A stretch of 64,000 nt of DNA, from NCBI RefSeq assembly GCF_030867095.1, contig NC_081827.1, positions 212,903,310 through 212,967,309 on the forward strand, given 5' to 3'. Of the stretch, positions 22,958 through 34,962 are shown one piece after another. The position numbers were made by a program, and so were the translations under genes. Origin of the DNA: Alligator mississippiensis. Taxonomy: Eukaryota; Chordata; Crocodylia; Alligatoridae. Under the pieces are notes generated by a model. It did not search any database, was not told where the DNA came from, and saw only the letters and a list, made by a program, of their open reading frames with translations. How positions within the stretch are numbered: position 1 is the first letter of the stretch; the number at the start of each line of letters is the position of its first letter.

Positions 22958-23240
22958 GAGTGGTGGTTCTCAACCTTGTCAGACTGAAGGTACCCCTCAG
23001 AAATAGTCAGCTCTTATTTTTCACTCATTTTTGACTACAGAAAAATAATGGAGGAATTCTTTTGTTGCAAAGAACTCAGAAAGACCACAGCAACTCAGAA
23101 TGCCTTTAACATTATGGATGACTTTTTGAAATCTCTGGGTTTATCTTGTTTGCACGCCTAACAGTGCTAAGATTGCATGGCACCCTTCAACACCCTTGAA
23201 AGGATCTTAGCAGAACCCCGGGTGAGAATCATTGCTTTAG
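22958..23240 (+). mobile_element. hAT-type MITE with 'ggttctcaacc' ends
   Basis: The left end contains tggttctcaacctt and the right end reads inward as aagcaatgattctcacc, the terminus class of many amniote hAT elements. A clear 8-bp duplication could not be found, so boundaries are approximate and decay or truncation is likely. Confidence 0.5.
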
Positions 23241-23244
23241 AGAA

Positions 23245-25265
23245 TAACTCAGAAATTAAGCCCAAGCTTGACAAACATTTGGCCTTGGTTTGTTTGTAGG
23301 AATGGCTGAGTTGGGGTCAGACTCAGCCAAATGCAGCTAGCTCTGCCTGCCCTCAGAAGGCTGAGTGCCAGATAAGTCCCAAGGACCTGAGGTGGTGTTG
23401 GCAGGTAGACTCAGCATTTGTAAGTCTGGCTTCAGGGGGCCAAAAGTGGAACCTTCCCCAAATCAGAGAGCACATTTGAAACATGAACCTGAATATCTGA
23501 ATGTCAGAGAAATATCTTTGAGAGAAGACAATACCCTTGATTTTTTTTACCTCTATAGGATATAGCTTTGAACCTGTGCATCTTGCCCAGGCATGGAGTC
23601 TTATTTTCTCCAGTGATCAGAGCCCAATGATCAGTGAGAAGAACCAGCAAAAACTAGTCCCTTGTATGTATGACTAAAAACAACAACAATAAAGAATAGT
23701 GATTACCAAAAAATATGTCTACTTAAATTACTAAAAGACGACAGACAGTTAATGACAAATGTCAGAATGTTTTAAATTCAGCTTTGCTTTGTTTTTAGGC
23801 AGCCGATAACATAATATACCAGAAGCCGCAGACAACAGATTGGCTTCTTTGTAACTGAAAGAAAACAACTGAATGACCCTTTTATTTAAATTACCTAGGC
23901 CTGAAACAGGATTCCTAATAGAAACATTGACAGAATCTCAATTATAAAAGCAATTCTGTAATCTAAGGCTCTATCCATCCCATTTAGGAACTAGAAAGCA
24001 AGTACTTAATAGGCATAATAGGCCTACTAAAAGTCAGCTGTAGGTGCAGCTGGCCTTTAGACTGTAGAAGTCAGAGATGTAGAAGGAGGGTTATAATGGG
24101 TGTTGCATTAAGTAATTTTCAACCCCTTCATTCTCTGGCACTCCAGGGTATTGCTACTCATTTGGACCTGAGTGGTTAGGCAGAAATTTGGGGTCTTGTG
24201 AGCTGTTTATATTAGGAATAGAAATTAGTGGAGTCAGGTGCTTCCGGCTGCAATCCTGTTTATTTATAAAGAATGTACTAAGTGTCAGTTCCAAAGCACG
24301 ACCCAAGCACTTCTAAGGGAGGCACCATAACACATTTATCTTGGGTATCTGGACTTCTGAAAGGAATCCAAAAGCCAGAGGTAGGTGCTTCAGCCTCCTG
24401 TACAATGCATGGGAAAGGCTAGGTGCCTCAGAGTGCAATTCAAAACACCCGCACACAAGAAACATCAAGGTCTGAACTACTACGTCTCTATCCAGGATCC
24501 AGAGTCCTGTCCTAAAAATAGGTGTTCCCTCTTGCTTGCTATTTTCTGGCTCTGTGAATGTTGCATTACATTCTACCCAATGGTCCAGCTTCCTCAGCAA
24601 AGGGTGTTACCAACCCGCTCAGCTTACATCCTGGTGGTTAGAACATCCTCCTCAGGAGTGAAAGGTGTGGTTCAAATCTCATCCCACTTCCAAACCAAAT
24701 GCTATGAACTCTATGAAGGTTGCTATATAAAAGATGCAAAGTGACTTGTTCTCCTTAGACTGCATGTTTGGATAAAAGTGGTCCTGGCTGCTGTGTTTTG
24801 TGCTCAGTTCAACACTGTGGGGGGGTGTTAGGGGTACTCTGTTAACGTTTTCTGGATCAGGCCCTATGGGAGAGTCAGGGAGGGCAGCACCCAGGTTCTG
24901 GGTTGCCATGGGGGGTGAGCAGGAGCTCAGTGCTGAGCTGTTCAGACTGGGGCAGTTCTGGGAATGTGCAGAAGGCAGAACTGGAGCTGCCCAGATAACA
25001 TTCAGGACAAAAGGGAAGGAGTCTATTATGTTTCTGCACTTACCTGGTTAGGTAACCAGTGAGCAGAGGGGGCAGGGCTTAGATTGCAATTATGGATTTA
25101 GGCCTCTAAAGTCTGCCTGAGGGTGCAGACACATGGCACAATTACAGCAGATAACTTTATTTACCCCATAGTTTAATCCACAGTGATTTTGTAGTAGTAA
25201 TGAATAGACACAGAAGTAGGTGGTAGAGAAGAAAGTTTGCTTTAAACTGGGCTACCCCAGCATAA
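23245..25265. other. Intergenic stretch, no gene seen
   Basis: No named feature. The DNA is AT-rich to about 24240, then more mixed. Short open frames at 24313-24909 occur on both strands without recognisable similarity. Confidence 0.4.
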
Positions 25266-25269
25266 AACT

Positions 25270-25360
25270 GATTAGGGCAATGGTGGACAACCTATAGCCT
25301 GTGGAGCAGATTTGGCCTGTGAAGAGATTGGATCCAGGCCATAAATATCTAATCCATCCT
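25270..25360 (+). mobile_element. Possible hAT-type left end
   Basis: The stretch 'caatggtggacaacctatagcctgt' resembles the hAT termini that read 'caggggtggccaacc...gcc...', followed by the usual 'gatttggcctgtg' type sequence. No right end was matched, so only a fragment is claimed. Confidence 0.35.
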
Positions 25361-25576
25361 GTTTTACTAACGGCATGCTGATCTGTTGCTGCCACCAAGC
25401 CATCCAAGCCAGCCTCTGTTCTACGTTTCACTAATGGCAGATCAAACCCCTGCTGCCACCCTACATGGAATCAAAGGAGAGACGGCGCCTGCCTTTGTGC
25501 ACAGGTCCAAGCTACTTCCAGTCAGCTCCCCACACTAAAAGTTCCTAAGCAGAGGTCAGTTTGTCTAAGTGCAAGG

Positions 25577-25690
25577 TCATAGATTCATAGATGTTTGGGT
25601 TAGAAGTGGCCTCAGTAGATCATCAAGTCCAACCCCCTGCCATGGGCAGGAAAGAGTGCTGGGGTTAGATGACATTAGGTCATGGATACG
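25577..25690 (-). mobile_element. CR1 LINE 3' end, minus strand
   Basis: The plus strand reads 'catagattcatagatgtttg' then 'gtccaaccccctgccatgg'. This is the reverse complement of the standard sauropsid CR1 3' end with its ATTCTATGA-type tail. Only about 110 bp remain, which is the usual strong 5' truncation of CR1. Confidence 0.85.
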
Positions 25691-26261
25691 GAAGCTCAAG
25701 TTCACGAATTTAGAGGTCAGCCACAACTGAAATCTTTCAGGCTGTTCACCCAGCAATCTGAAGAGCCCTGGTCCTGCAAAATGAATGCCTGACCTCCTCT
25801 GCTACTCACCTTGCAGGTACAAATTTTTTGTACCTCAGTTGCAAAAGAAGACTTTTCATGCCTGCCAGTCCCCAGAGTTACAGCAAATAAACCAAAATTG
25901 AAGAAAAGATATTATGCTTGACTAGATAGCAATCAAAGCAACAACTTTGCAGTGGTGTCGCTAGCAAAGAACATTTCTATGCTGGTTTCATAACTGGTGC
26001 CTGTTCTTTTAAGTCTGCCTTCAGTGTTGTCTTCACCTTCTTCTTTCTGGGTAACAGGAATGTGAGAGACAGAAGGCTTTTCACAGAGAGGGGCAAGAAA
26101 AAAATAAATAAAGACTTATCAATGCTATTGTATTTATTCTATAGTAGCTCCTTGATGCCTCAGAAACCATCACAGCTCCACTGTGTTTTGTGCTTTACAA
26201 ATGTATAAGACACAGGTCTTGCCCTGAGCAACTTCTGCACTAAACAGACAAAAAGGTAGGG

Positions 26262-26378
26262 AGAACAGATAATTAACCGCACAGAGATTAAGTGACATGC
26301 CCAAAGCCACTCAGAGAGAGCACTTGAGCCAAGAATCCCACCAACCCAGTGCCTTAACCACTACATCATCCTTCCCTG
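26262..26378 (-). repeat. MIR SINE, minus strand
   Basis: The segment 'gattaagtgacatgcccaaa' followed by 'cttaaccactacatcatcc' matches the reverse complement of MIR, from its core into the tRNA-derived A-box region. MIRs are ancient amniote SINEs, so this copy predates most other elements in the window. Confidence 0.75.
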
Positions 26379-26389
26379 CACATACAGCT

Positions 26390-27235
26390 ACCGTTTCTTT
26401 GAAATCTCTTCTCTTTTTTCCCCTCATTAGTCATATGATGGCACATACCTCCATCTTTTGGACAGCTTCAAACTAAACACCATTAGTTGTTCCCACCCAT
26501 GTTCAGAATGATACATTTCTAGCTCAGAGAAAGCAATTTTCTTTAGCCTCAAGAAGGGATCTCTTTAGTCTTATATTTTGAGTTATTTTTATCCCTGACA
26601 TGAACTCTGAAAGCTTTCTTTATTGTATATTTCTTATGCTATTTTTAATCCCCCCCACCTCAGGAAAAAATGTTTCTTAACTCTTTCTTATTTTTTCTTT
26701 TTGGCTTTGAGAAGTCTTTAGTGATTTATTCTTTTCTACCCTGGTGGCTGATAACTTCTTTCCATTCAGACCTTGAGGACAAGGGTTCTTTTATCTTCCA
26801 CAGCACGGAGGATATTTTTTTTAGTAAAAGCAGGATCCTTTAGGAATTCAGGATATTTGTCACCTCAGTGGGACAGAGTGCTGCCTCTCTTGGGATTTTC
26901 TGCAATAGACTTTATTTAATCTGAGCCTCTACTTGCAAAGGAATGAGGTTTAAAAGCAGGCAGCTACAGTAATGATAACTGACCTGCTAACTGGGAATAG
27001 TGACGGAGAAAAAAAGAACTCCAAACCAAATGCAAATCCTTAGAAAACAAACACCCTCATTTGGTGTCAAAGACACCCTGTTGACTGCCTGGGGCAGGCG
27101 CTGCATGAGGGAGATCCTGGGACCTTCCTCCCTCCCCCCTTCTTCAGAATTCATGCCCCATGCAGGCAGTCCCACACCTGGCAGAGGGGTAGGGGGAGAG
27201 CACCATATGTACTCTATCAAGCACGGGGGGGGGTC
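26390..27235. other. Intergenic stretch, no gene seen
   Basis: AT-rich with several T-rich runs (26400-26830). A G-rich segment at 27090-27240 leads into a hAT-type right end that reads tgagtttgacaccccta at 27289-27305. No gene recognised. Confidence 0.4.
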
Positions 27236-27284
27236 CTGATTTGGCCTGTGGACCAGCCCTGCACCACTCCTATGGCCTGTGGGA

Positions 27285-27408
27285 CTGAATGAGTTTGACA
27301 CCCCTACCTCAGGGAATAATTTTTGTATAAAGCAAAACAAAAGCCAATAATATAAAAGGAAAAGAAAAGAGAAAACTTGGGGTTTAACTCAGGTTTATGA
27401 GCATAGCC
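27285..27408 (+). repeat. Dispersed repeat copy A (partner at 33205-33327)
   Basis: Starts with the hAT-type terminus tgagtttgacacccct and continues 'ctcagggaataat', a run of 'aatataaaaggaaaagaaaa' and 'cttggggtttaactcaggt'. The same order of sequence occurs at 33205-33327 with about 85-90% identity by eye. The family is not identified. Both copies carry the hAT-like end at the same place, so that end is part of the repeat. Confidence 0.7.
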
Positions 27409-27576
27409 TTTGCCCCAGGCATTCTCCTATCTTCAGCTTCAAAAGAGCTGATTAATAGGTTTTCCCATGAACACCTGTTTACAAGAGACAGAGAGCAGAG
27501 TTGAGGATAATACCTGGGGACCGCAGGGGAGGTTAAAGCACTGGGGACCATAAGGTGCCCTTGCATACCATTACAG

Positions 27577-28599
27577 CGGGGGCGGGCAATTATTTTGGGT
27601 GGAGGGCCATTTACCGAGTTTTGGCAAGCTGGCGAGAGCTGCATGGGTAGCCCCGCCCCTTGGCAAGTGCCCCAACTCCTGGTCACCATCTTGTGACTGG
27701 AAGTCCTGTCCCCTAACCCCCGACCTTTGCCACCAGAAGGCCCTCCCTTTGCCCCCAGGAGTACTCCTTTCAGCAAGGGGTTTTGCTATCTCAGAACTAG
27801 AAAAATGCCAAATTACAGTCTAAAAATCAAACATCTACAACATTAATTGATTTCCAAAAATATTTTTGTCCTGATTCACATGTGTTTGTGTAGTGTACAT
27901 AGAGGTGACTATACAATAGCTTAAAATGAAGTCTTACTCTTGTATATTGTGGGGGATGGTATAGGTGTAGGGTGTGGATATGTGTGGGGATGGAGTGAGG
28001 GAGCATGTGGGTGTGTGTGGATATGTGGGGTGTGGATGGGTATGGGGCTTGTGGGGAGCTGTGTGTGGGGTGTGGCTGAGGTGTGTGAGGGGGTGTGGGG
28101 TCTGCGTAGATGGCAGTGTGAGGGAGGGGATGCACGTATATGGTAGGGTGTGCGTGTGGGACTTGCCCCATGCCCCATGAACACACACTGTCCCTCTCTC
28201 ACTGCACACACACACACACCCACACACACACACACACTCCCACTCCTGACTCCAGGGTACTGGCATGGGGCCTGTGCTTCCTCAGTCCAGTGATACAGCT
28301 TGGGGCCACAGGGTGCTGGAGCAGCTGGCAGGTGGGCAGTGTAGCAGTGAAAGTGGTGATAGGCAGAGGATTCCAGTGGGGGGTAGGAGTGGGAGTGGGG
28401 CAGGCGGGGGGCCTGGCCTTGCTCCTGGGTCCTGCAGCTGGCTTCCCTGGGTCCTACTGTCCCTGGCTCCTGTCATCTTTGACAGGCAGCCAGGAGCAGA
28501 TAAATATAAATCTTCTAAATTTTTTAGGGGCCCTGCAGTCTGGATAGAATGGCCTGGTGAGCCAAATTCAGCCTACAGGCCATATTTTGCCTGCCCCCG
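27577..28599 (+). mobile_element. hAT-type element, 1023 bp
   Basis: The termini are cgggggcgggcaa on the left and cgggggcaggcaa read inward from the right. Flanks cattacag (27569-27576) and cattacgg (28600-28607) form an 8-bp duplication with one mismatch. Subterminal sequence on the right ('ggccatattttgcctgccc') matches the 'ggcaaa...tggcc' pattern of this hAT family. The interior contains a 300-bp GTG-rich block listed separately and no transposase. Confidence 0.8.
27940..28240 (+). repeat. GT-rich / (CA)n low-complexity block
   Basis: About 200 bp of degenerate GTGTGGGG/GGATATGTG units (27945-28165) are followed by CA-rich sequence at 28200-28238 (cacacacacaca, ccc, cacacacacacacacac). 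One strand is almost pure G/T with scattered A, then the composition switches to C/A. It lies inside the hAT element 27577-28599. Confidence 0.9.
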
Positions 28600-28614
28600 C
28601 ATTACGGGGATGAA

Positions 28615-29445
28615 AATCTGATAGATGTGATGCACAGTGTTAACAAAAACAGTGACCTGCATTTGAGAAGGAAAAAGCTGCGCTCTTTGTTTCTACTGCT
28701 CCCAACCCATTAAGCTGCACTAACATATAGTATAGGAAAAGGTGAATTATTACATTTATGCTTTTATTTCACAACATATATGATTTCAGATGCAACATTT
28801 AACATGTGTATAGGGCTCACAAAGCTCACCTTCTTGTTCCTGTCCATTTAAATACTGCTGTGTACTGGGGGCAGCTGCAGTAAAGGGACACTGCTATAAT
28901 CAAAATATTATAGCTTAAAAAAAAATGAGGTGGACTAGTTTTCAGTTTAAATCACTTCTCCTAGGACTAAATGAAGCAACATGTTAATGTTTTCACTGCA
29001 GCCAACAAGAGTCAATGAAGCAAACCCATCTCTTGTTCCATAAAAAATCCCAGCTTTACTGAAAAAGGAGTACATAGAACTCACCTATTTTCTGGAACTT
29101 CTTGGTAACTCATGTAATCTGTCCCCCTCCTGATGCTGGCCTAAAAGTCTACATTTGATTGAATCTCCAGAAAACAGATGAGTGTGTTACAGTGCCTATA
29201 TTGTACATTAGGATTAAAATAATAAATGATAAATTGATATTACATAACAATATTTTAGTCTTAAACTTTATATTCTCAGCTTTAAAGATCGAATTTCTCT
29301 TATTCATAGATGCAGTGTCCTTTTGTCTCATGTTAGAAGACACGGACTATTAACAGAGAGACTTAATGTACCAATAGGCATTTCTGAGGTACCCATGTCT
29401 ATAGGGGCTTAGGGCTAGCATCTAAGGAGCTCTCTACATAGTTCC
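28615..29445. other. Intergenic stretch, no gene seen
   Basis: AT-rich sequence with no recognised gene or repeat end. Short open frames of 64 codons lie on both strands at 29149-29353 and overlap each other, so they are chance frames. Confidence 0.45.
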
Positions 29446-29453
29446 GTGTACAT

Positions 29454-30242
29454 TAGGGGTGTGTGAAATGGGCCCTATTCGATTCAGATTCGGATTCACC
29501 CCGCATCAGGGACAGTGATTTGATTCATTGATTCGGATCACTGTCCCTGATTTGATTCGGCTGAATCCAAATCTGAAAAGTCGATGCTGATTCAGAGAAT
29601 CAGTGATTCAGCCATAGACACAGCTTTAAATGTTTTTTTCTACATACCTCCAGGTACCGGGCATGGCTTGTGAACACTGCAATGTTGGGGCGGATGGAGC
29701 ATCTGACAGGAGTGCAGAGGGGCCCTCCACGTGCTCGGCAGTGAACCCAGAAGTACTTCCGGTCCACTTCTGCGGAGTGCGCTGGGGGACCCCCCCATGC
29801 TCCCTTGGCTTGGTGATTGGCCATGGGGGGCCACCCAGACCCAGGAGGCACCAGTTGCTGAGATGAGGGGTGCGGGGGGGGGGGGGTGTGTGCCAATGCG
29901 CTCCCTGGCAGACCTGGAAGTGCACTGGATGTGCTTCTGGTCCATTTCCAGTTCTGCCGCTGAGCACGCTGGGGAGCCCCCTGTGCTTCTGTGGGACATT
30001 CAATGCGCCCCAGCATTGCAGCTTTCACAAGCTGCCTGCTACCTAGAAGTATGTGGAAAAAACATTTAAAGCTGTGTCTATGCCTGAATCTCCAAATCTT
30101 TCCAAATTGACTCAGAGGATTCTGATTCGATTCGGAGAGATTAAAGGGTCACCTGATTCCATTTGGATTCAGAGATTTGGCCACCAAATTGGGCCAAGTC
30201 TCTGCCCAATCAAATCAGCTACCAAAGTTTCACACAGCCCTA
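29454..30242 (+). mobile_element. Fold-back hAT-type element, 789 bp
   Basis: The ends are taggggtgtgtgaaa and, from the right, tagggctgtgtgaaa. Flanks gtgtacat (29446-29453) and gtgtgcat (30243-30250) form an 8-bp duplication with one mismatch. The inverted repeat extends far inward: 'catagacacagctttaaatg' at 29612-29631 recurs inverted near 30066-30085. Arms are therefore about 200 bp, rich in 'gattcgattcgg' motifs. The centre is GC-rich and includes a run of 13 G at 29874-29886. No transposase. Confidence 0.85.
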
Positions 30243-30254
30243 GTGTGCATATAT

Positions 30255-31330
30255 TTTTCTGAGCATCTTGTGCTTATTTTGGCCTCATATCCATCCACTT
30301 CTTATGTCAAATATATAATCTTCAGGGCTGTTTGCCAAGTCTTTTGGGTCCTCTCAAAAGACAGGTTATGGTACTAGGTTCAAAAGTTGTTGTTAACAAA
30401 GCCCAGCACTGGGAAACTAAGAAGAAAATTGTGGCACACTACTACAGGAACAGGAAGAGATAAATAACAGAAGGAAAAAGATGAAAGCAGGGAATCAGTT
30501 GGGACCGTTTAGTGTGGTCAGCATGAAGAGAAAGTGCTGGCAAAAGCCCAAACACTTATGCAATGGGAGTTACTGAGGCCAGGAGAACAAGATGTTGAAA
30601 TGAAGTTTATCTACCAGCAGCAGCAGCAGTGGTTAGTAACTACAACATGATTTAGTGGGCTAGAGGAGATACATGTATGGTTAGAACTTGCAGGCTTGGG
30701 CCTGGGTCCAGCAAACCAAGGAAGAAGATGATGGATTCCTAACTGATTGCAAAAACCTGAAAGATCCTTTCAAGCTAAAAGTCATGTTGCCTTGAGCTGA
30801 TGCAGCCCTGCTGAGATGACCCAGACAAACTGTTCTCTGTTGGTTTTTGTTCCAGGCTCTGTACACCTTATGAAGCATTCAGCGACAGTACAGGCCTTTC
30901 CTCAGCCTGTGTAGTTCTTTAGTATGGTTTCTCATAACATAGCTAAATTAGCTTTCAATGCTTTTGCTTCCAGATTGCCACTCTTTCTGTGCAATTTAGG
31001 ACAGCAGCAGCAGTCCCCACAAAGGAGGGGGCTCAACAGGCCCTACCCATGTCCTGTCCACCTAAATCAACAGGCATGCTTCAGACCTAGAAGTTCACCA
31101 GTAAAGCCACTGTGGTTTTGTTGCCAATGGTGACTCTCAGGCTCACCAGAGACAGCAGCTTAATAAAAACCTAGCAAGAAAAGACCTACCCAAAATCTGC
31201 TGCTTGCATACTGTATGTAAATTGCAGTGCAATAAGGTAAAAAATATCTAATGGAATAGTCTGGAGCAAGAGAGATTTCCAAGGCCAGATTTCAACTTTC
31301 TGCTTAAAAAGTTATGAGATTATTTTAATG
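30255..31330. other. Intergenic stretch, no gene seen
   Basis: Mixed-composition DNA with a short (CAG)n run at 30615-30633. No gene or named repeat recognised. Confidence 0.45.
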
Positions 31331-31341
31331 TAAGTTTTAAC

Positions 31342-31918
31342 ACAGTGGTGCCCAGCCTTTCTGGGCTGTGGGCTGGATCAGTGGTGCAGGGTTGATCCAT
31401 GGGCCAGGACTGGGTGGTGTAGTGATAGAAGTTAAACTTTAGAGATGCTCCCTAACAGGAGACTGAAGTAGCTGGGAATTGGGATATGACCCTTGAGTTA
31501 AAGAGCAGCCAGCTAGTTAGTTGGAGAGAGATAAAGGGTCTACAGAGATTGCCTACCACTCCAGAAATAAAATTAATTGTTTAGCTCTCATTCATGTATA
31601 CCTGTGTTTATTAGATCTGGACATCACTATACATGGGCCCCATCCAGCGTGGGGTTGGTGTGCGTGCACAATCTGACATGTAGTCCCAACCCTGGAAAAT
31701 GGATCAGGCCCCAGACCCATGCATTTGACTGGGACTGCTGCCCACTGCCCTAGCCCTGCTCCAATGTATGCTGAATTATGCCCACCCCATCCTCATGCAA
31801 CAACCCAATGTGTGCTGGCAGACACATTTCCAAATGTGTGGGGAGCACCATATGCCAGATAGCATGGCTGTGTGGGTTGGATCTAATCTATAGGCTGGAG
31901 GTTATATTAAGCACCAAC
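31342..31918 (+). mobile_element. hAT-type element, 577 bp
   Basis: The left end acagtggtgcccagcctttc mirrors gttggtgcttaatataacct read from the right. Flanks gttttaac (31334-31341) and gttttaat (31919-31926) give an 8-bp duplication with one mismatch. Subterminal 'gggctgtgggctgga' on the left faces 'ctataggctgga' on the right. Non-coding. Confidence 0.8.
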
Positions 31919-32026
31919 GTTTTAATCTAATGAAGACTATTTCCTCAGTCTCCTGTTCAAAACTGGTTTAAGTTGCTCTGTGTAGCAGGTTCAGGCAATT
32001 CACCCAGGGTCAGAGGTCCCCTAGAG

Positions 32027-32339
32027 CAGTGCTTCTCAAACTATCTGATGTGGCAGACCAGCAATTTTTTTTCCAGTGGGCCAGAGACCGGTGCCCGGTT
32101 CAGCAACTGCGTGTAACAGCACTACACAAATGCGTGACTGGCTGTTTCTCTCTCTTTCCTCACCTCCCACGACATGACGTCACCTGGAGTGTTGGAACGT
32201 ACGAACTGTGGCACTATGACATATCAATGTTATGCTTCTGAAAATATATTTCTTTCTTTCCTGGAAAGTTGCTGTGGACTGGCGACCGGTGGCTGATGGA
32301 CCAGCACCGGTCCATGGACCACCACTTTGAGAAGCACTG
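32027..32339 (+). mobile_element. hAT-type MITE, 313 bp
   Basis: The ends cagtgcttctcaaac and, from the right, cagtgcttctcaaagtgg are nearly perfect inverted repeats. Flanks ccctagag (32019-32026) and tcctagag (32340-32347) differ at one of eight positions. Non-coding. Confidence 0.85.
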
Positions 32340-32349
32340 TCCTAGAGGA

Positions 32350-33600
32350 TGGGTCCACCTGCTTACAACCCCTGGTCTTTACTTTGCCTATTTCTTGCGT
32401 GTCACAACTTGCTCTTTAAGGGTTGTTTTTTTTTCCAGGGAGGCTGTTAGCAGAGACTTGGGTAGTCTCTTCCTAGGTGTTTTCACCTGGTGCACTATCC
32501 CCAGGCTTCTCTGCCTTGAACTCTACAGCGTGGGCCTCACCTCTTAAGGCAGCCCCAAGTTATGCCTTAGGGGCAATAATCGTGACCTCCAGCTGCTCCT
32601 ATAGTCACACACATGCCTCGTAGATGTTATCAGCTATCGTTCTTGGGAAGCACCTTGCCTCAATATGCAGCCTGGCCTACTCAGACCTCCAAACACTTGT
32701 CAAAGTCTTGGCCTTCCCAGGCTTCCACCCCCTCTTCCAGCTGGGTCCTCTTAGTCTAGGCCCACCACACCCAGGCCCAGTTTATGAGCTCCAGCCCCCT
32801 CAAATTTGGATCCCTGACGCTAGTTTCACTGCTTGTGGGACAAGGCCCCTGGGCCTTTTAGCCTCTAGCCATTTCTGGCTTTTGCCTGGGCTTGGCAGGA
32901 TATTAAGTTTTGGGGCTCCTTGCTGCTGGCACCCCACTCACCTCTACAGCCACAGCCAGTCCACCAGGTTAACTTTAACATAAAAGCAAGCTGCTGCTTA
33001 AACAAAAACGTCTTCCCTCTCTGGGTACAATACAGCAAAGGGAACAAAGTGCTACCACTTTAACAGAAGGCTTCTCACTCCAAGTAAAACACATCACAGG
33101 AGGGGGTGAACCACTCCGGCAAGCAACCCCAACCCCTCTCAAGCTCTCAGCATCTGGGCCAGGAATAGTTCTGGTGTCTGTAACCTTCTCCTCTAGCTTG
33201 TGAAGCTGGATGAGTTTGACACCCCTGTCTCAGGGAATAATGGTTGTATGAATCAAAACAAAGTCATTAATATAAAAGGAAAAGAAAAATATAAAACTTG
33301 GGGTTTAACTCAGGTCTATAAAAATTTAAAGCTCTACACCGCAGGCAGAGCTCCTCTGTCTCTCCCTCAGGCTTTGGGAAGTGTTTGTGTGTCCAAAAGC
33401 CCTTTCCCCCTGCCAACTGCTGGCCTCATCTCACACCTGTTCAGGAGTTTTTAATTTCTTAATTAAAGGGCAGCCTCTGTTCCTGCTGCTCCATTCTCTT
33501 AAGGTGGTAGGACCCCAGTTCCCTGACATGGGTCCTTCCCTTTCAGATAGAGTGCTCTGATCCCTGTGTCTTCCTTTCTCTTTTCCTCTCAGCTGAGTAA
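32350..33600. repeat. Unclassified, possibly LTR-derived, sequence
   Basis: Contains dispersed repeat copy B (33205-33327) and long C/T-rich tracts such as 'cagctgggtcctcttagtct'. The composition resembles retroviral LTR or untranslated DNA, but no paired LTR, PBS or reading frame was found. Treat the class as unknown. Confidence 0.35.
33205..33327 (+). repeat. Dispersed repeat copy B (partner at 27285-27408)
   Basis: Matches copy A from tgagtttgacacccctg through 'cttggggtttaactcaggt'. The two copies diverge right after this block. Both are on the plus strand. Confidence 0.7.
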
Positions 33601-33604
33601 CAGT

Positions 33605-34955
33605 GTTAGGGTCCCCTGTTACACTGAATCAGGTTTCCCTTTCATTCAGAGACATAGCCTGGAGAAATCAATCTGAAGGTGAAGGTTTCAACACCTGGCA
33701 AGTGGAGATGGTAGAGAGTACAAATGCATATGCAGACATCAAGCACATCAGGAAAACAGTTCTGGTTTGCTTTTTGTCTATTTTTCCTGAATAGAACTAT
33801 AAAACCCAGGTTTGTTTTGATTTTTATGGATCTTATGCATTTAATTTTACCTTAAAAACCGAACCTGAGGTTATTTGGGTTCAAATTTAGTTTAAAAATA
33901 TTATTTTCCAACATGTCTACAATGACAAAGATTTAAAAATATATCAGATTAATTAAAAACAGGGAATTATACCACCTAACACAACCTTAATCAGTACCAG
34001 TCATGCATCACAGAGTGCACATGATACTGAACAATTTCAGGAGAAAGCGATGGCTATTTTAACTTCAAGCAGGACTTTTATATTTCCCCAAATCCCAGAG
34101 GAGCCTCTGGCTCAAACTGTTTTTCTGACGGCTAATAGGCATCAAGGATATTAATGACTGGAACAGATTTCTTCCTCCAATATGTATATACAGGACAATC
34201 CTTAAGTATAGATAAGGCATTTTCAGCACATTGGACTTCATATCTGACTAGACCCAGTCAGAAAAGCTTATTAATAATGCAAGCCCTGAGAATTCAATTA
34301 TATTGAACATCACTATATTCTGGGGAACCTGGACACCAAGTTCTGATTTTGGCTCATCTCTATCTTCTTTCTTCATTTTGGACATTTCAGTTTATATCCA
34401 ATTAAATCCTAGCCTCAGTGCCACCTTTCCTTTTTGCTGCCTGTTCTAGTTTACTGTCTTTATTTCCTGGCACGAAACAAGACACTCATCCTTCCCTTGA
34501 ATGTGAGGGCCTCCTCCATTGCATTATACCTAGAAAATACAAGGGGCAGATTCATCTTCATTTACAGGTAAAATGGTGCACAATTTGCATCACTCCTGAA
34601 CCAGCTATGCTGGAGTTGGAAGCACAGCCTGGGAGGAGGCAAGCAATGCTAAAGCTGCACCTTCTTTGAGGTGACCTTGCAAGCCTGAGGGCTCCTAGCT
34701 GCATGGCTGTTTCCAATGCTTTAGCTGGATTTCTGTACCTGCAGAACGCAAATACTGAATCTAGTTCTAATTAATTTAAATTGGTCCAAATTTTTCCCGT
34801 GTCATTAATCTGTATTCTGTGGAATTACACTAAGGAGGAATTCAAAGTCAGCCTTTTGCTATCAATCCATTTTATAAAATGGATTGAAAGTGTTCACGAT
34901 AATGAACGCTTATGCAGTTAGGCTGTGATCTGTTGAACTCTTTCTTTTTTAATAT
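33605..34955. other. Intergenic stretch, no gene seen
   Basis: AT-rich intergenic DNA up to the left target duplication of the endogenous retrovirus at 34958. No gene or clear repeat recognised. Confidence 0.45.
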
Positions 34956-34962
34956 TCATTAT

